This document shows positions 1 to 12,454 of a DNA stretch of 64,000 nt, piece after piece (within the stretch, counting starts at the first letter, position 1; every line of letters begins with the position of its first letter). The notes beneath the pieces were generated by a model. The model was not told the origin of the DNA. It ran no database searches and worked only from the letters and a program-made list of their open reading frames with translations. The stretch comes from Progne subis subis (Eukaryota > Chordata > Aves > Passeriformes > Hirundinidae). The position numbers and the translations under genes were made by a program. The stretch covers positions 920,321 to 984,320 of the forward strand of contig JAKJHU010000033.1 of NCBI GenBank assembly GCA_022316685.1, read 5' to 3'.

Positions 1-1790
1 GGAGAGGAGGCAAAAAGGCCACAGGGGGGAAGGGCTGGTATTCAAGTGTCCAGGAAGGCCTACAGCAAGAAGAGGGAGAAAGCAGCATCTGGATCTTGCT
101 AGGTGATGAATATGGGATGGCGCAACATCCTTCAGCCCTCACCTGTACACAGAGGTGTCTCCAGACACAGCTGGTCCTGTCGAGCCACCTCCCTGACAAG
201 CTCTTGCTTTGAACAGCCCTTGAACAAATCCATGTCTGGAGGGGCCACCCATGCAGCCCAGTGGAGAGCACACACAATTGCTGCAGCACCAGGCACCAGC
301 TGTTCCCCATACCTTGCATCATCTCACCTTGCACAGCCTCTCTGTCTCCAGGAGGCTCAGCTTTCCACTGGGCCTCCTTTTAAAGGCAGCCCAGCAAGGG
401 TGAAGCAGAAAAGGGCTGCCCAGGCGGAGCTGACTTAGGAAGGGAAGTGGGTGAGAAAGTTTTGGAGGGAGGGATTGGACCCAAGGCTTTAATCTGATCC
501 TGCGAGCAAGCTGTGATGCCAGGGCAGAGCTCTTCCCTGGATGGCTGGGCAGCTGAAGAGTCTGCTGCATTTCATACCTGCCCCTTGTCCTTGCAATAAT
601 CCCCATTTCCCACAGGTCTGGCTCACATCTCCATGCACTGCCCAGGATTCCTGTGGTGCCAGATTGAGGGGCACACAGCAAAGCAAACCCAGCTCCGTGT
701 GTCCCTGCAGCCAGCTCTCCTAACCTCCCCCCACAGCTAGCACCCCACCACTTGCTGTGACTGATACAGGGAACCCGGTGCTTTTATTAAACTCTTTGCT
801 CCCTGCTTTAAGCTTAATAATAAATTGCATGTCACATTATGGCTGTGTTTATTAAAACCCATTGGCGTGGGCTCTGCTCTGCAACAGCATTTGAATTATT
901 GAAAGCAACCCCCCATGGAGACCTATTTGCTGCAAATGCAGGAGGATTTATTTCCATTTTGTTTATCAGGCAGTATAAGTGCTGGGTGGAGGCAGGGAAG
1001 CCGTCTTGCTTTTATTTTTCCCTCTGAGCCACTACAGCAGGGTGAAGAGATGGTATGCAGAAGACAGGGGAAGAAACGCCACCCCCAACAAGGGGTGGGG
1101 CAGGTTGGGGACAGAAGTCCTGGGGGTAGCTGGTTGCTCTGCCCTGAAGGTCTCTCTGGCTCTGGTCGAGTTCTCCAAGCATAGTTTCTTTGTGCCTCAG
1201 TTTACCCATTTGCAGAGCGAGGTTACAATGCTGCTTCCATCCAGGCATGACCAGTGATCAGTTCAGGCTCAACAAGCCTCTGCCAGAAGCTGTCAGTCTC
1301 GCATGGGAGATGCCCATGGCGTGGGGCGGGGGCGCGCCGTCAGGGTGGCCATGAGGGGTGTTCACCCTTTTGCAGCCCTGGCTCAACGCAGACACCCAAG
1401 GATTGCAGCTGAACATCTCCAGGCTCTGCCTCTCCCCAGCTCTGCCTGCAGCAGCCATCCAGAGGCTGCTCTGGTGATCGTCCCGAGAGACAGCCCACAC
1501 TCGTGTCCCTTGTGGCCGCCGCTCCCAGCCGGGCACAGGTTGTGCCAGGGGCAGGACGGGCGCGGAGCAGGCGTGGGCGGGTTGGAGGGTCGGGCTCCCC
1601 AGCGGGGCCCGGGGCTCGGCGGGCTGCCCAGCGCGGCGGCAGGGCGGGGCGTGGCCAGGAGGTGGCGCTGTTTCACGGCGAATCACGGCGGGCCCGAGCC
1701 CGATGGCGATGGCGATGGAGCGCGGCCGGCGGCCGGGGGAGGTGATCCTGCCCTGCTTTGGGGAGACCCTCCCGAGGGCTGCGTCCGGCC
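1..1790. other. intergenic DNA, no gene recognised
   Basis: No reading frame here resembles a known protein, and no chain of phase-compatible exons could be built. The stretch holds an AT-rich island (about 780-1025, listed separately) and a CpG-rich patch (about 1490-1790) just before a CR1 fragment. By human gene order the next gene outward from KAZALD1 is TLX1, so this may be the TLX1-KAZALD1 spacer, but nothing of TLX1 itself is visible. Confidence 0.6.
780..1025. promoter_or_regulatory. AT-rich island, candidate conserved non-coding element
   Basis: In otherwise GC-rich intergenic DNA this segment is strongly AT-rich and carries repeated ATTA/TAAT cores (around 785, 812-824, 835, 850, 895), the core recognised by homeodomain proteins. 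No coding potential is visible. Conservation is inferred from composition only and was not measured. Confidence 0.35.
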
Positions 1791-1794
1791 CCGG

Positions 1795-2273
1795 GGCTCC
1801 CGCACAAGAAGAATGTGGACCTGTTGGAGCAGGTCCTGAGGAGGGCCATGAAGGTGCTCAGAGGGCTGGAGACAGGCTGAGAGAAATGGGCCCGAAGAAG
1901 AGTAGGCTGAAGAAGACGAGGCTCCAGGAACACCTTAAAGCACCTTCCAGAACCGAAAGGGCATACAAGATAGCTGGAGAAGGACTTTTGACAAGAGCAT
2001 GCTGTGATAGAAAAAGGGTGAATGGCTTTAAATTGGAAGAGAATAAGTTTAGATCCGATATTAGAAAGAAATTCTTTTTTGTGAGGGTGGTAAGGAAGCA
2101 GCATAGGTTGCCCAGAGAAGCTGTGGACTCCCCAGCCCCAAAAGTGTTCAAGTCCAGGCTGGGTGGGGCCCTGAGCAACCTGGTCTAGTGGAAGGTGTCC
2201 CTGCCCGTGGCGGAGGCGTTGGAACTAAATGACATCTAAGGTCCCTTCCAGTCCAAATTATTCTATGATTCCA
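1795..2273 (+). mobile_element. CR1 LINE 3' fragment (sense orientation)
   Basis: The segment matches the familiar 3' terminal part of avian CR1 retroposons. It has a degraded stretch with the 'GCTGAGAGAAATGGG' type motif, then 'GGTTGCCCAGAGAAGCTGTGG', 'GAGCAACCTGGTCTAGTGG', 'AAGGTCCCTTCCAGTCC' type blocks, ending at the characteristic ATTCTATGATT terminus near 2272. It is 5'-truncated, as most CR1 copies are, and encodes no intact protein. Its presence points to a bird (or close sauropsid) genome. Confidence 0.93.
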
Positions 2274-2274
2274 T

Positions 2275-5200
2275 GTGCCTCCTGCCCAGGCCCAGACAGG
2301 GGCAGGTCCCAGCACCCCCAAGGGCAGGGAAGGACAGGGACAGCATGTTTTTGTCACAGGTGTGTATTTACCTGCGAGGCTTGGTGGGTTTTCCCTACAG
2401 ACCGCAAAACCCTGCGGTTGGCAGCTGGTCAGAGGGAGCATCTCCAGGGTCTTTCAGGTCCTGGCAGGACAAGCTGTCCTTTCTTTGTACCCAGGCTCGC
2501 AGTGACCTCTGGTGCCCTGGGAGGTGCTCGCACCCTGCTCATCCCCGGTGGCCAGGAGGTGTCGGTGCTGTGCTTGGGCCACGTCAACACTTCGCAGTCC
2601 AGCTCTCCTCATCCCCGACATCAGCCTGAACTCTGGGCTCACCTGATCAGGTGCCCTGAGTGCAGTCAGCCGGGCTGACAGGAGCTGCTGTGCCCCTCTG
2701 CCCCCAGAAAGACACTGCACCAAAGATGGGCCAGCAAAGGAATTTGGTGCTGCGCGCTATTGGGGCACACCCTCCAAACCCACAGCAACACCGGCTTTGG
2801 ACAGGTACCTGGGACCCTCTAGGTGCCTGGAGCTGAGAACAGGATCTGGGCATGCCCCCCTCCTTGGGGCAGAGCCTGCAGAAACACCTGAGCAGCCAGC
2901 AGCAGAGGTGACCAAATGTTTTTAGAGCCAACAAATAACCTCAATTAAGATCTGTGGCAGTGACCGATTCCAGCCGTGCAGCAATATTGGCTTCTTTAAT
3001 TTTTAAGTGAGTGGAAATGGCAAGACTAGGAGCTGGGATGAGGAGACATCAACCCTCTCTGTGCCTCTGGAGCCTTTCACCTTGGGGGGAGTGGAGCTCA
3101 ACTACTGGCTGAGCTCCAGCCTGCCAGTCAGACAGCTCTCTCTCACAGGGGGATCCGAGGAGTCCGGGAGACACAGCCCTTGGTTTGGTTAATTTTGGCC
3201 AAGAGCTTTTGCTCAAGTTCCTTCCTCTCTCCCTCATCACATCCCCACTGCTCTTCCTTCCAGGCAGGAGCCACCAGCATTCCCTGCCAGCTCCCTACAG
3301 GGTACGGAGGCACCGGGTGTGAAGCAGAGGGGGGCAAGGACTGAGACCAAGCTGCAGCTGCCCAGGCAGGGCATTGTCCTGCAGAGCACACCGAGAGCCA
3401 GGGACGGAGCGTGCCACCCATCCGACACTCTCCAGCCAGACCAAAGCTGCATCCACATGCGGCACCCCCTGGATTTGTGCCAACACAGGCAGGGCAAGCC
3501 TGGCCCTGGGGAGGGTTGGCATGGCAGCCCTGGCTGGAGGCCAGCCCTGGGCACCGGCAGGGAGCCCAGCAAGCGGCTCTTGACTGCTGAGGCTCCGGGA
3601 CACTCTCAGATTTCCCCGTGGCAGCCTCAGCCTGAGTGTGGCCCAGTTCCACCAGCTCATTTGTGTGCAAAACAGGAAGGGGATCAGGATGGATAAAAAA
3701 GGCCCAGCTTCTCCGAAAGCATGTTTTACACCCAAAAAAAAAAAGCAAAATGAAAGCCAATGGCACACTTCTGTCCCTGGTCCCTCCTGAACTCGCTCTG
3801 ACTCTGCTGGAACAGCCCAGGAGGATTCTGTTATGCTGTTAGGTGGAAAGAGAAGCTGGGGCATCAGTGGCTTTTACATTTCTCTGGGTGAGAAGGGGTT
3901 TTCTGCCAGAAGGGGTAGGGTAGGCGCTCCAGCAGGCAGGGCAGCAGTGCCCCATCAAGCTGTGGTGCAGCGGGCCAGAACTGGCCCAGCCTCACTGTCT
4001 GCAGGAATTTTGCTCTGCTGCCAATTCCAGACAAACCCCTTTTATTTGCTTGTTCAGGTTTCAGTGCCGTAATTGTGTCCTCTGAGCCAGCTCTCAAGAG
4101 AAAAAGGAAGAAAAGAAAAGAAAAAACATGTGAAGGAGAGTAGCACAGGACCCGAGCTGCCAGCCTTACTGCATCCTGCCTGCTCCTGCCTGGGGTCTGG
4201 CCAATTCCTTCCTCACGGGGTCTGGCTCCCTGCCGTAGCCCTGGACCTCCCTGGAGCTGGGACTGAGTAACTGGGAGTGGTTTGGTCCATATGGAGCTTT
4301 TGAGCACCAGAAGTCCTGTAAATGCTGCTGCTTTGGGGGTAAAGAACCCCTTGAATGTGAGCTCAGCCCCAGAATGCCCACAGGAAGGGTTCTCTCTGGG
4401 CAGTGAGCAGCACAGTGCAGCCCTGATCTTCCTTCCTGTGCTCCCCCCAAATGAAAGTTTGCTCTAAATCACCGGCTCTGGGAGACTGGGGGGATTTGTT
4501 TTTTCTTTCATATGTTACCAGTGGAAACTGGAGCATTCCTTTACTTCACCAGCTAGGCACAGAGCTGCTCCACACTTGGCAGGGCTGTGGTCACCTGGGT
4601 GGAGACCCCAGTGTCACAGAACTTAGGATCCCAAGATGAAAATGGGATGGGATCCAAGCGCATGAGAGTACAGTGATTTGAGTTGATGCCTCACCACTGC
4701 ACAGGAGATTGTCTGCTGGGCACCCCCACTCCCCGGTGGGGTGGGAAGGGCAGGACCCACACCAGGACCAGCTGTGAGCAATGGGGTGGGCAGGAGGGCT
4801 CTTCAACCCAAGCACCCCACGATGGACAAGGTAGCAACCACAGTGTTTGCACCCTTCCTCACCCCCATGATCATCCTTGGGGATGCAGGACAATCAGCTG
4901 GCCTTGGCTTTGACCTAGATGTGTGTTTTAAATAACATGAACTGAAATGACAAAGGAAAGCATGAAGTCAATCAAAAGCCTGGAAGGGAAAACATGAAGT
5001 CAATCAAAAAAACGCCGAAGTGTTTCTGACCACAAGGGTGGTTCAGCTGGAGACATGACAGCACTGAAAGCCACAAGTGCCTGGTTTCCTCAAATCACTA
5101 CTTTTCTGGTTAAAAACAAAACAGAAGAGAAGGGTGTTTTGGCAGCAGGTTCCTCAGGTTCTGGGGAGAAGCTGGGATGTCTCTGTGCTTGCAGGATACA

Positions 5201-5632
5201 AAGCAGACAGGGGCGTGACACACTGGTAATCCCAGTCAGGTCCCAGCTCTTTGCTCCAGCTTCCCCCAAAATTATTCACACAGGACATAATGCCCCTGCC
5301 CTGGCCTCGCTCTCCCAAAGGGGTTGTCTCTATCCTCATCACACACAGCACAGCTGCCCCCACAGTGTCCTATTTGCCATTGTGTCTCCACTCAGTGCCA
5401 GAGGACAGATCCATCCTGCTCCAGCCAGAGCTGCCCCTGGTCCCAGCTCTTGCCAACCAGCCAGTATCCCATCCCCAGCACCTGTCCCCCACCCCAAAAA
5501 CAGGCTGGTGTTGCAGAATTGTTCAGAGAAGGAGTTTTGGGCAGTAGGGTGCTCGCTCCAGAGGTCCCCAAGCCCCAGGGAAGGCTTGCTGCGGGCAAGG
5601 CGATCTCTGCAGGCGGACATGCCGTCTCTGGG
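2275..5632. other. KAZALD1 3' flank and intergenic DNA
   Basis: No protein-coding gene is recognised. The right part probably contains the KAZALD1 3' UTR (minus strand). The nearest AATAAA on the minus strand downstream of its stop is TTTATT at 4041-4046 on the plus strand, giving a UTR of about 1.6 kb if used. A short AT-rich patch lies at 2930-3010. A 17-bp direct repeat lies at 4961-4977 and 4993-5009. Confidence 0.5.
4961..5009. repeat. 17-bp direct repeat with PBX-like core
   Basis: The word CATGAAGTCAATCAAAA occurs at 4961-4977 and again at 4993-5009, with 15 bases between the copies. Its reverse complement contains TTGATTGACTTCA, close to the TGATTGAC core bound by PBX-type TALE homeodomain proteins. 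A third copy of the 13-base inner word lies at about 12576-12588. Confidence 0.6.
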
Positions 5633-8600
5633 CTAGTAGTAGTCCTCCTCACTCTCTCCGTAGTCCTCAGGTGTCATGCGGGGCTTCGGCAGGGAGAAGT
5701 CTGTCAGGTTGAGCTGGTCTGAAACGGCAGCACGGGGACAATGTGACATTGCCACCCTGAGTGCCTGTCCCCTTCCCAGCAGGACCAAAGCCAAACCACG
5801 CACAGCAGCTTTCTGGGGCACCCCCAGCGCAGCCCTGTGCTCCAGCAGCTCCTGCCACACTGGTGCACGGTGCCCAAACATCCCTCCCCTTGTCCCCGTG
5901 AGAGCACGGGCATAAGGACGTGGTGCTCACCCGGAGTGAGGACAGTGAGGCTGGCCGGTGCCACCACCTCCCCGACGCTGTTCCTGGCGAAGCAGCGGTA
6001 CGTGCCCTCATCCGTCACCCGCACACCCTGGATCTGGAGCCAGCCTGTCACTTCGTACTTCTGGGGGCCGCCTCTGAACTGCAAAATGGGGGGATTTCTG
6101 TCAGCACTTGGAGCAGAAGCAAGGGGGGTGTGTGCCACAGAGCCCCGGGTCCCCTGTTCCAGCAGGCAGTGAAGTTCCAGGATTGCTCTGGCAGCAACCA
6201 TGCTATTTTCTGTTTATCTCCAGGAATAAATAAGCTTTTCCTGACCCAGCTGGGCTGCAGCTGTGTTTGCAGGCTGCTATTATGGTGCAGTGGCCAGGGG
6301 TGGAGGACAGTAGAGTTTCCTCCAACCAGGCAGGGTAGTCCTGCTTGGAGTGAAGATCCTCAGTCGGACCCTGCAACAAGCAATGGGGAGGCTTGAAGGA
6401 CAGAAAGATGGAAGGGGGCCACGGTGCCAGGTTCCACCTGCTGCTCTGGCTCCCTCCATCCATTCCACCACAGTTTCTCCCTCACTGGTGCCTGGCTGAG
6501 GTGCATGGCCCCTTTGCCTCTGCCCACACCCTCTAATAGCTAGGTACACCCAGCTGGGTGCTATATTTGGGGCTGGCAGCAGGCAGGATGCTGACCTCTG
6601 TGTCTGCCAGCTCTGGGAGGGAAGCCCTGCTGATGGGAAAAAGGCCAGGAACTGCCTGAGTGTGCTGGTAGGACCAGGGGACAAATCAGGCTGTAAGGCA
6701 CTTGGTCGCTCCTCTTTCCAGCCCTGCCAGCAGGTCTGCAAGTGAAGCCAGCACGCACAGCAAACCAAAGGCAGGCAAGTGGAAAACTCCCTGCTGCAGG
6801 GCTCTATGAACAAGTTCAAAAATTACTAGAGGAAATCACAGGAGAGAGCTATGCTGAAGGCTCCTACCACTGAGACACCTGGCTCAGTCAGTCCTCGTAC
6901 AGTACAGCCTCCAGCCACCCCTTCTTATCCCCAGGCAGCCAGGCTTGGCCATTCCCAGAGGATGATCACTCTCAGGTCTGGTTGTCCATGAGCTCTGAGA
7001 AGTGCTGGATCACCCTGGGGACATCTTCAATGCCCTAGGCATGCTGCTTACCTGGACAGAGATGTGGGGGTCATCTCCAGGCAGCAGCATCTCTGTGCCA
7101 TCCTTCCTCCACTCAATGGATGCCATGGGGTAGGCAAAGACCTCACAGCCGAAGATGACATCTTGCCCAGTGATGTTCCACGTGTCATAGGGAGGAGAGG
7201 TGATCTGAGGCTCTGGAGAGGGGGTAGAGGAGAGCAGGGTGGGTTCAGAAGAGGTCCCACCCTTGGCAGGTCCCGTGGGCTCTCTTGGGCTGGTCTCTGG
7301 AGCAGCAGCCTTTGGTTCACATAGAGATGCTGGGACCCTTCCCATGTCTGTCTCCTCTCCCTCCCATGGCAGACCCTCACCTTTCCCAAGGACATGGTCC
7401 CACCTCACAGCTGGGACTGGGAGCTCCCTCCACAGCCCTCCCAGTCCACAGAGGGCTGCCATCCCTGCTGGCCTCAGTTTCCCCACCTGTGCAATGATGC
7501 TCAAGCAACACACGCAGCAGGAAGAGTGCAACAACAGCAATGCTACAAAGCAAAGCTCTCCTGAGCAACTGGAGCACGCTCCTCCTTTGGGAGAGAGAGG
7601 CCAAGGGGCGCTCATCCAGCCCCAGGCTGAGGATGGGTGAGGTAGTCGAGCTTCCAGCCAGACAAGGCCTCTGCTCTGACACAGAGCTCATGCCAGCAAT
7701 GAAGAAATCAGCAGGTCCCCATCTCCTGGATGGAGCCAACAGCTCCAGGTTCCATATCCCTTCCCTGGAGGGAGAGAGTGAGGACCACCCTTCTTAACCA
7801 CACCTGCTCCACGATCTGGCCCATGGCATGAGCCAGAGTTCAGAGTTCAACCTCCAAACATACCTGGGAAAACACTCAAGGACGTGATGGTCTACGGAAA
7901 ATAACGTCAACCTTGACACTCCTCAGGCTGCAGTGACAGCACTGGGTGACCTTTGCCAGACTGGACAGGATGGGGCATGGCCTTCCTGCTGGACTGTCCC
8001 CTCTCAGCCCCCACCTGAGCTTTAAATGGGAGATGGAATCACACAGCCAAGCCAACCCAACCCTGGTTTCTATTTGCAGGAGGAAGGCACATTTCTCGGG
8101 AGCAACAGGCCAGTGTGAACCCAGCCCTGCCGCCAAGAATTCACTAACAATTCCCTGGAACTTCCCCATCTGCTCCAGCAGGATTTGTTGCTTCCCATAA
8201 ACTCCACTCCCTCCTGGCAAAGCTGCTCCCAGATTTCTCCAAGCACAGGATCTGCTCAGGCTCCCCCAGAGCAGCAGGGCGGGGGGACTAGTGGAGCCTG
8301 ACACTGCATGGAGCAGCCCCCAGTGCAGTCCTGTCCCTGTGGTTTTGCTGCCAGGTGAAACAGTTAAGCCAGACCCCCTCGCTTGTCTCTTCCCACAGCT
8401 CCAGGGCCACTACCTGACTCGCAGGGACCTTCATGGGCCACAGTGAGGTTGGCATCGGGGTGGGCACGGGCAGCCTCCAGGAACCTGCAGATCTGGGCGT
8501 AGGTTTTGCCGTCAGAGCCGCAGAGGGCCAGGTGGGAGAGGCAGGCACACTGGGGCTCGGGCACCTCTCCGTGACGCAAGTCCCCGGCATCCAGCCGGCA

Positions 8601-8921
8601 CTCCAGGTGCTCCCCACACTTGCCGTAGAAGTGGTTGGTGTTGTCCAGGTCACAGATCTGTCCCTCCAGGTTGGCGCATTCCCAGCAGCAGTCGCAGGCG
8701 TCCCGCACTGTGCCAGCCAGGCACCCGCGTGGCATCGGGCACTCCTCTGGCTGGCACTCAGCGCAGCCCTCCCCCTCCTCCAGCAGCCGTTGCCAGCCCC
8801 GCTGGAGGTAGTCAGAGGTGCTGGGAAAAGCCTGGCCCAGCTGGAGCAAAGCCCAGTGCAAGGAGAGCAAGGAAAGCACCAGGCAGGAGATGCTGAGGGG
8901 TTTGGCTTTAGACATCCTCAC
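5633..8921 (-). CDS. KAZALD1: KAZALD1, Kazal-type and Ig-domain secreted protein
   Basis: Four coding exons in transcript order: 8921-8414, 7212-7052, 6078-5931 and 5718-5633. All have GT/AG borders and compatible phases, and they give 300 residues. Residues 1-31 form a hydrophobic signal peptide. An IGFBP-like cysteine cluster follows (about 52-90, including RDACDCCWEC), then a Kazal domain ending in GPCES (about 95-170), then one Ig C2-type domain over exons 2-4 with the DEGTYRC motif. The tail is acidic and Tyr-rich (EDYGESEEDYY). Asn-X-Ser/Thr sites are present. Family knowledge: KAZALD1 (IGFBP-rP10) is an extracellular matrix protein linked to bone formation and regeneration. Length and exon order match the vertebrate orthologue, and SFXN3 is its upstream neighbour as in mammals. 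An ATG two codons downstream is an alternative start. Confidence 0.97.
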
Positions 8922-9014
8922 AGCAGCTCCTCTATCCCAATCCCACTGTCACTCGGATGGGGATTTCTGGCACTCCTCCGGTCTCCCTGTCTAGATCTGA
9001 GGAGCCATCCTGGC
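8922..9014 (-). other. KAZALD1: KAZALD1 5' UTR part of exon 2, with short uORF
   Basis: A pyrimidine tract and AG acceptor end at 9015 on the minus strand, so the first coding exon probably begins at 9014. This leader holds an upstream ATG at 9008-9006 that opens a five-codon frame ending in TAG at 8991. The uORF is short and does not overlap the main ATG at 8921. Confidence 0.55.
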
Positions 9015-10065
9015 CTGTGAGGAGGGAGAAAGTGCGTTACTGGTGCAGGAAGTGACTCCCACTCCTTTGTCTCCTGGCTGGCTTGCTCTGAGCAGCAGTA
9101 CTGCATGATGTGCGGGGGGGAGTTGGTCCCAGCCCCTCTCATCCCCAGCCCTGCACTCGTGGCCTTTGCACCCTGGAGCTCCCCAACCAGCTCCTGCCCT
9201 GAGCTGAACACCTTCTGGAGAGGAGTGCTGATGACCCCAGCCCATCAGGTTTAATCCTTGTTCCCTTGGCACGCAAAGTCCAGCCTCCTCTGACCCCAGC
9301 ACAGCCTGGGAAGCCACAGGGCTGGCAGGACACTGGACAGGCTGTTCTACAACATTGTGGTTCAGCTCGTTCATACCCTGCTCCTCGTGTCCTGTCAGAA
9401 AGTTGCTCTCAAGCTCCTTTCCTTTCCCCATTGCTTTGCAAGAGCCACGACCCCTTTCTTCCCCCCTCACCATCCATACAAGCACAATGGAGTGGCTGAT
9501 CCTGCAGACAAGGTGCTCTTTCTGTGCTGGAGGCAGTCGAGCCAGGAGGATGCTCCCACTCTGCCTGGCTTTTGTTCTCCCTCCCTCCCTGTGCCGTAAC
9601 CCCTCTTTTTAGGCACCACCTACTCGAGGAAGGGAGAAGATGCCCACTCCCCAGAAGGTTTTGTGACTCCCTCAGTCATCACACAGCCAACTGAGGCTAA
9701 GCAGAGAGGAGCTTAGGGCGCAGGTGAGCAAACACTGGACTGACAGCAGACCCCGAGTTGCCAGCCTGTACCACTGCAGCAGGGTGTCCGCCCTCAAACC
9801 CCAAGCCTGTGTTACCTGCTCAAGGTAAAAAGAAGCTGATCTACTCTGGGTGTCCCATCTCTCTTGGTGGTGGGAAACATGGCCTCTCAGAGCCTGTCCC
9901 CAGCGAGGGTGACAATGAACCCAATCCCTTTACAAACATCCCTCCCTGCCCCATGTTACACCCTGGCTGCCTTCCCTGAGATGGGATGAAATTATGACCC
10001 TCCGCCCCAGGGCGGCTCAGCATAGGGAGTGTGGGGCTAGGGAGGGGACATCGGCAGACAGGCTG

Positions 10066-10093
10066 TCCCCTCCCCTCCCCTCCCCTCCCCTCC
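10066..10093. repeat. (TCCCC)n simple repeat, G-quadruplex capable on minus strand
   Basis: Five perfect TCCCC units plus a partial one. The minus strand reads as six runs of at least four G separated by single A, matching the classical G-quadruplex pattern. It lies in the inferred first intron of KAZALD1, about 430 bp downstream of the probable first exon. Confidence 0.9.
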
Positions 10094-10479
10094 TGGTGGG
10101 AACAGCACCGAAGGGCACGCTGCAGCCCCCCCCCCAGCTACACTCCCCCCTCCTGGGGCTAACACAGCCCAGAGCTGGGGTGGGGACGGCCCGGACAGCG
10201 GGTTACACATATGCACCCCTGGATAACAAACCGTGAAGATTTGACCCGTTTACCAGAGACCCCCAGGGGTGGAAAGGGGCAGAGGGTCCCAGTGCCGGAG
10301 CCCTCCGCACGCCCACACTATCCCAGCCCGTACGGAGTGAGGCTCCATCCCCCGATGGATGTGGGGGGCCAGAGAAAGGGCACGGGGGAATTGCAAAGTT
10401 GGTCGCTGGCTCCTCATCTCTGGGGTGCAGGCGCTGGGGGCGCTGGAAGAGTGCTGGGAAAAGGCACAATGTCCCTTGG

Positions 10480-10800
10480 GGTCCCCCAGGAGCCGCCCCG
10501 CCGTAAGCCGCCACTTACCGATGCGCGGGTGCCGGGGGCCGCGGGTGCGCAGTGGCCGTGGCGCCGGGGCTGCTGGCCCCCAGGGCTGCTGGCCCCCGGC
10601 CGCTCCAGCGCCGCCGTGATGTCAGCGAAACGTGAATCCCCCCGCCCCTCTCCGGGCCGGCGGCCCGTCCCTGGACCGGGACACGGGCTGGCTGGCACCC
10701 CTTCCCTGCCGGGGTCCCGCCACGCACCGCACCCTGGAGCCGGGGCTCTGCCGCTCCCGCTCCCTGGCACCGGCACCTCGCCGCTGGAATCACCCCCAGT
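10480..10800 (-). promoter_or_regulatory. KAZALD1: probable KAZALD1 first (non-coding) exon and CpG promoter
   Basis: CpG-dense block containing a strong minus-strand donor (GCATCG|GTAAGTGG, exon end at 10519). Joined to the acceptor at 9014 it gives a non-coding first exon and a 1.5-kb intron. The transcription start is not resolvable; it would lie to the right of 10519. Confidence 0.55.
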
Positions 10801-12454
10801 CGTGTGCGGGATCTGGGCTAACGCTCCGCCCCATCCATGGGGCAGGAAGGGGCTGGGGTCCCCTCCTTTGCAGCCCGACTTGGCCGCAGTCCTTGGGGAC
10901 AAGTGAATGGGAGAGGTGGGCACGGCTAAGGAAGTGGTCGAAAGCATCTCTCAACCTGTAATTTGGCTGGGAAACATAGGCTGAAAATTGAGCAGCTGCT
11001 GTAAGCAAATGGGGGGATAACTCCCGGGGGATGTCTGCACTCTCCCCATACCAGGAGCCACGTTTGGAGGGGGTATTGGGGTGTAAACCACGGTGCTCCC
11101 TTGGCTGGAGTGCGGCTATCGGGAGCAACTGTGGGGCTGCTCCATGCCACAGCGGGGCAGAACCCATGTGAACAGGGCTGGGGCTCCAGACCTCCCCAGC
11201 AAGCTGCCCTGCTGCTCCCTGCCTCAGTTTCCCTCTGGAACTGGCTCTGAGCAGCGGGTCAGCCAGTATGCCTTTGCAGCACGGACACGCACGGTGCATT
11301 TGCATCTCGCTCCCAATGCCGTGCTGGGGGGATCACACAGCCCGCTCCTCTCCAGGCAAGGAGTTTGTGGGATTTAGTTCCCCCATGAAGCTCAAGCAAA
11401 TCAGGACACCTCTAAGGATCTGGTTTCCTTCAACACGCTGCAAAAATCTGCTTTTGCTTTCCAACACCCTCCTGCAAATTTGTTCCGGGTTCCAGGGCTT
11501 TCTCTCGGTCACGCTGTGAATCCAGCCATGTCTAACGATGGAAAATGCGTCAGGCTTCAGCCCCCTTAAATCTGTCTCTGCAGGCCAAACTCCCCTCTCC
11601 AGCCCCCTGCTAGAGTGGGGTTTTCTGCCAGCTCTGCCTTCAGCCTCACTTCCCACTCCCCCTGAGTGGCCCCCAGCCCCTTGGCTCAGGGCTGCCTTCC
11701 TGCCTGGCTCCCCTTGTCCAGCCCATTGAGTTCAGTCCCCGCATGCCACAAGTTTTCAGGTCCGGCATCCACGAGTTGCTGAGCAGCTGTGGCTGCAGCT
11801 GTTTTGGGAGCAGGGAAAAAGTCAGGAAGGGCTGAGGTTTTCCTACATGCAGCCCCAGAGCTGGGCCAGAGCCTGAGCAGAGAGGAGACAGACTGGAGGT
11901 GGCCCAGATAGGAGTGCTGAGCCTCCTGGGCTATCCCTGCCATACCACCCTTCCCACTTTGGGATGAAGGACTGCCTGCTTATTTGGGCATTCCTGCACC
12001 AAACACACAGGGGGCAAAGCAGCGAAGCAAGCCTGGCCCTGGATGCCACCTCCTGCTCACAAAGCTCCTGGCCAGCACAGAAACAGAGGCAGCACTTAAA
12101 TGCCAGACACTGCTGAAAAGGGACCATCAGTGTGTTGGGTTATTTGCGTCTCTTGCCCTCACAAGGGGGAACAGGCCCCATTGCTGCCATCCTTTTCCAC
12201 ACATGGTTCCTTTTCCCATGTGCAGTGGCCCGAACACTTGGTGTGTCTCATCTTCATGGGATCATCATGGCCTCTGGGTGGCTGAATTCACCTGAGCACC
12301 ACTGCATCATCCACTAATGGGGCAGAAGCCCTGGCCAAAGGTGAAATCCAAACGCAGATCTGAGCAGCACCAACTCCAGTTGTGGAGCAATACAACCCAG
12401 CTACAGAAAGCCAAGGGCAGCTTAGCTCAGCTCATCAAGATGGAGCTCAAATGT

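Noticed and set aside
1303..2188. Overlapping open frames around 1.3-2.2 kb as a possible small gene
   Set aside because: The right part is CR1 3' sequence and the left part is CpG-rich. No conserved protein is encoded.
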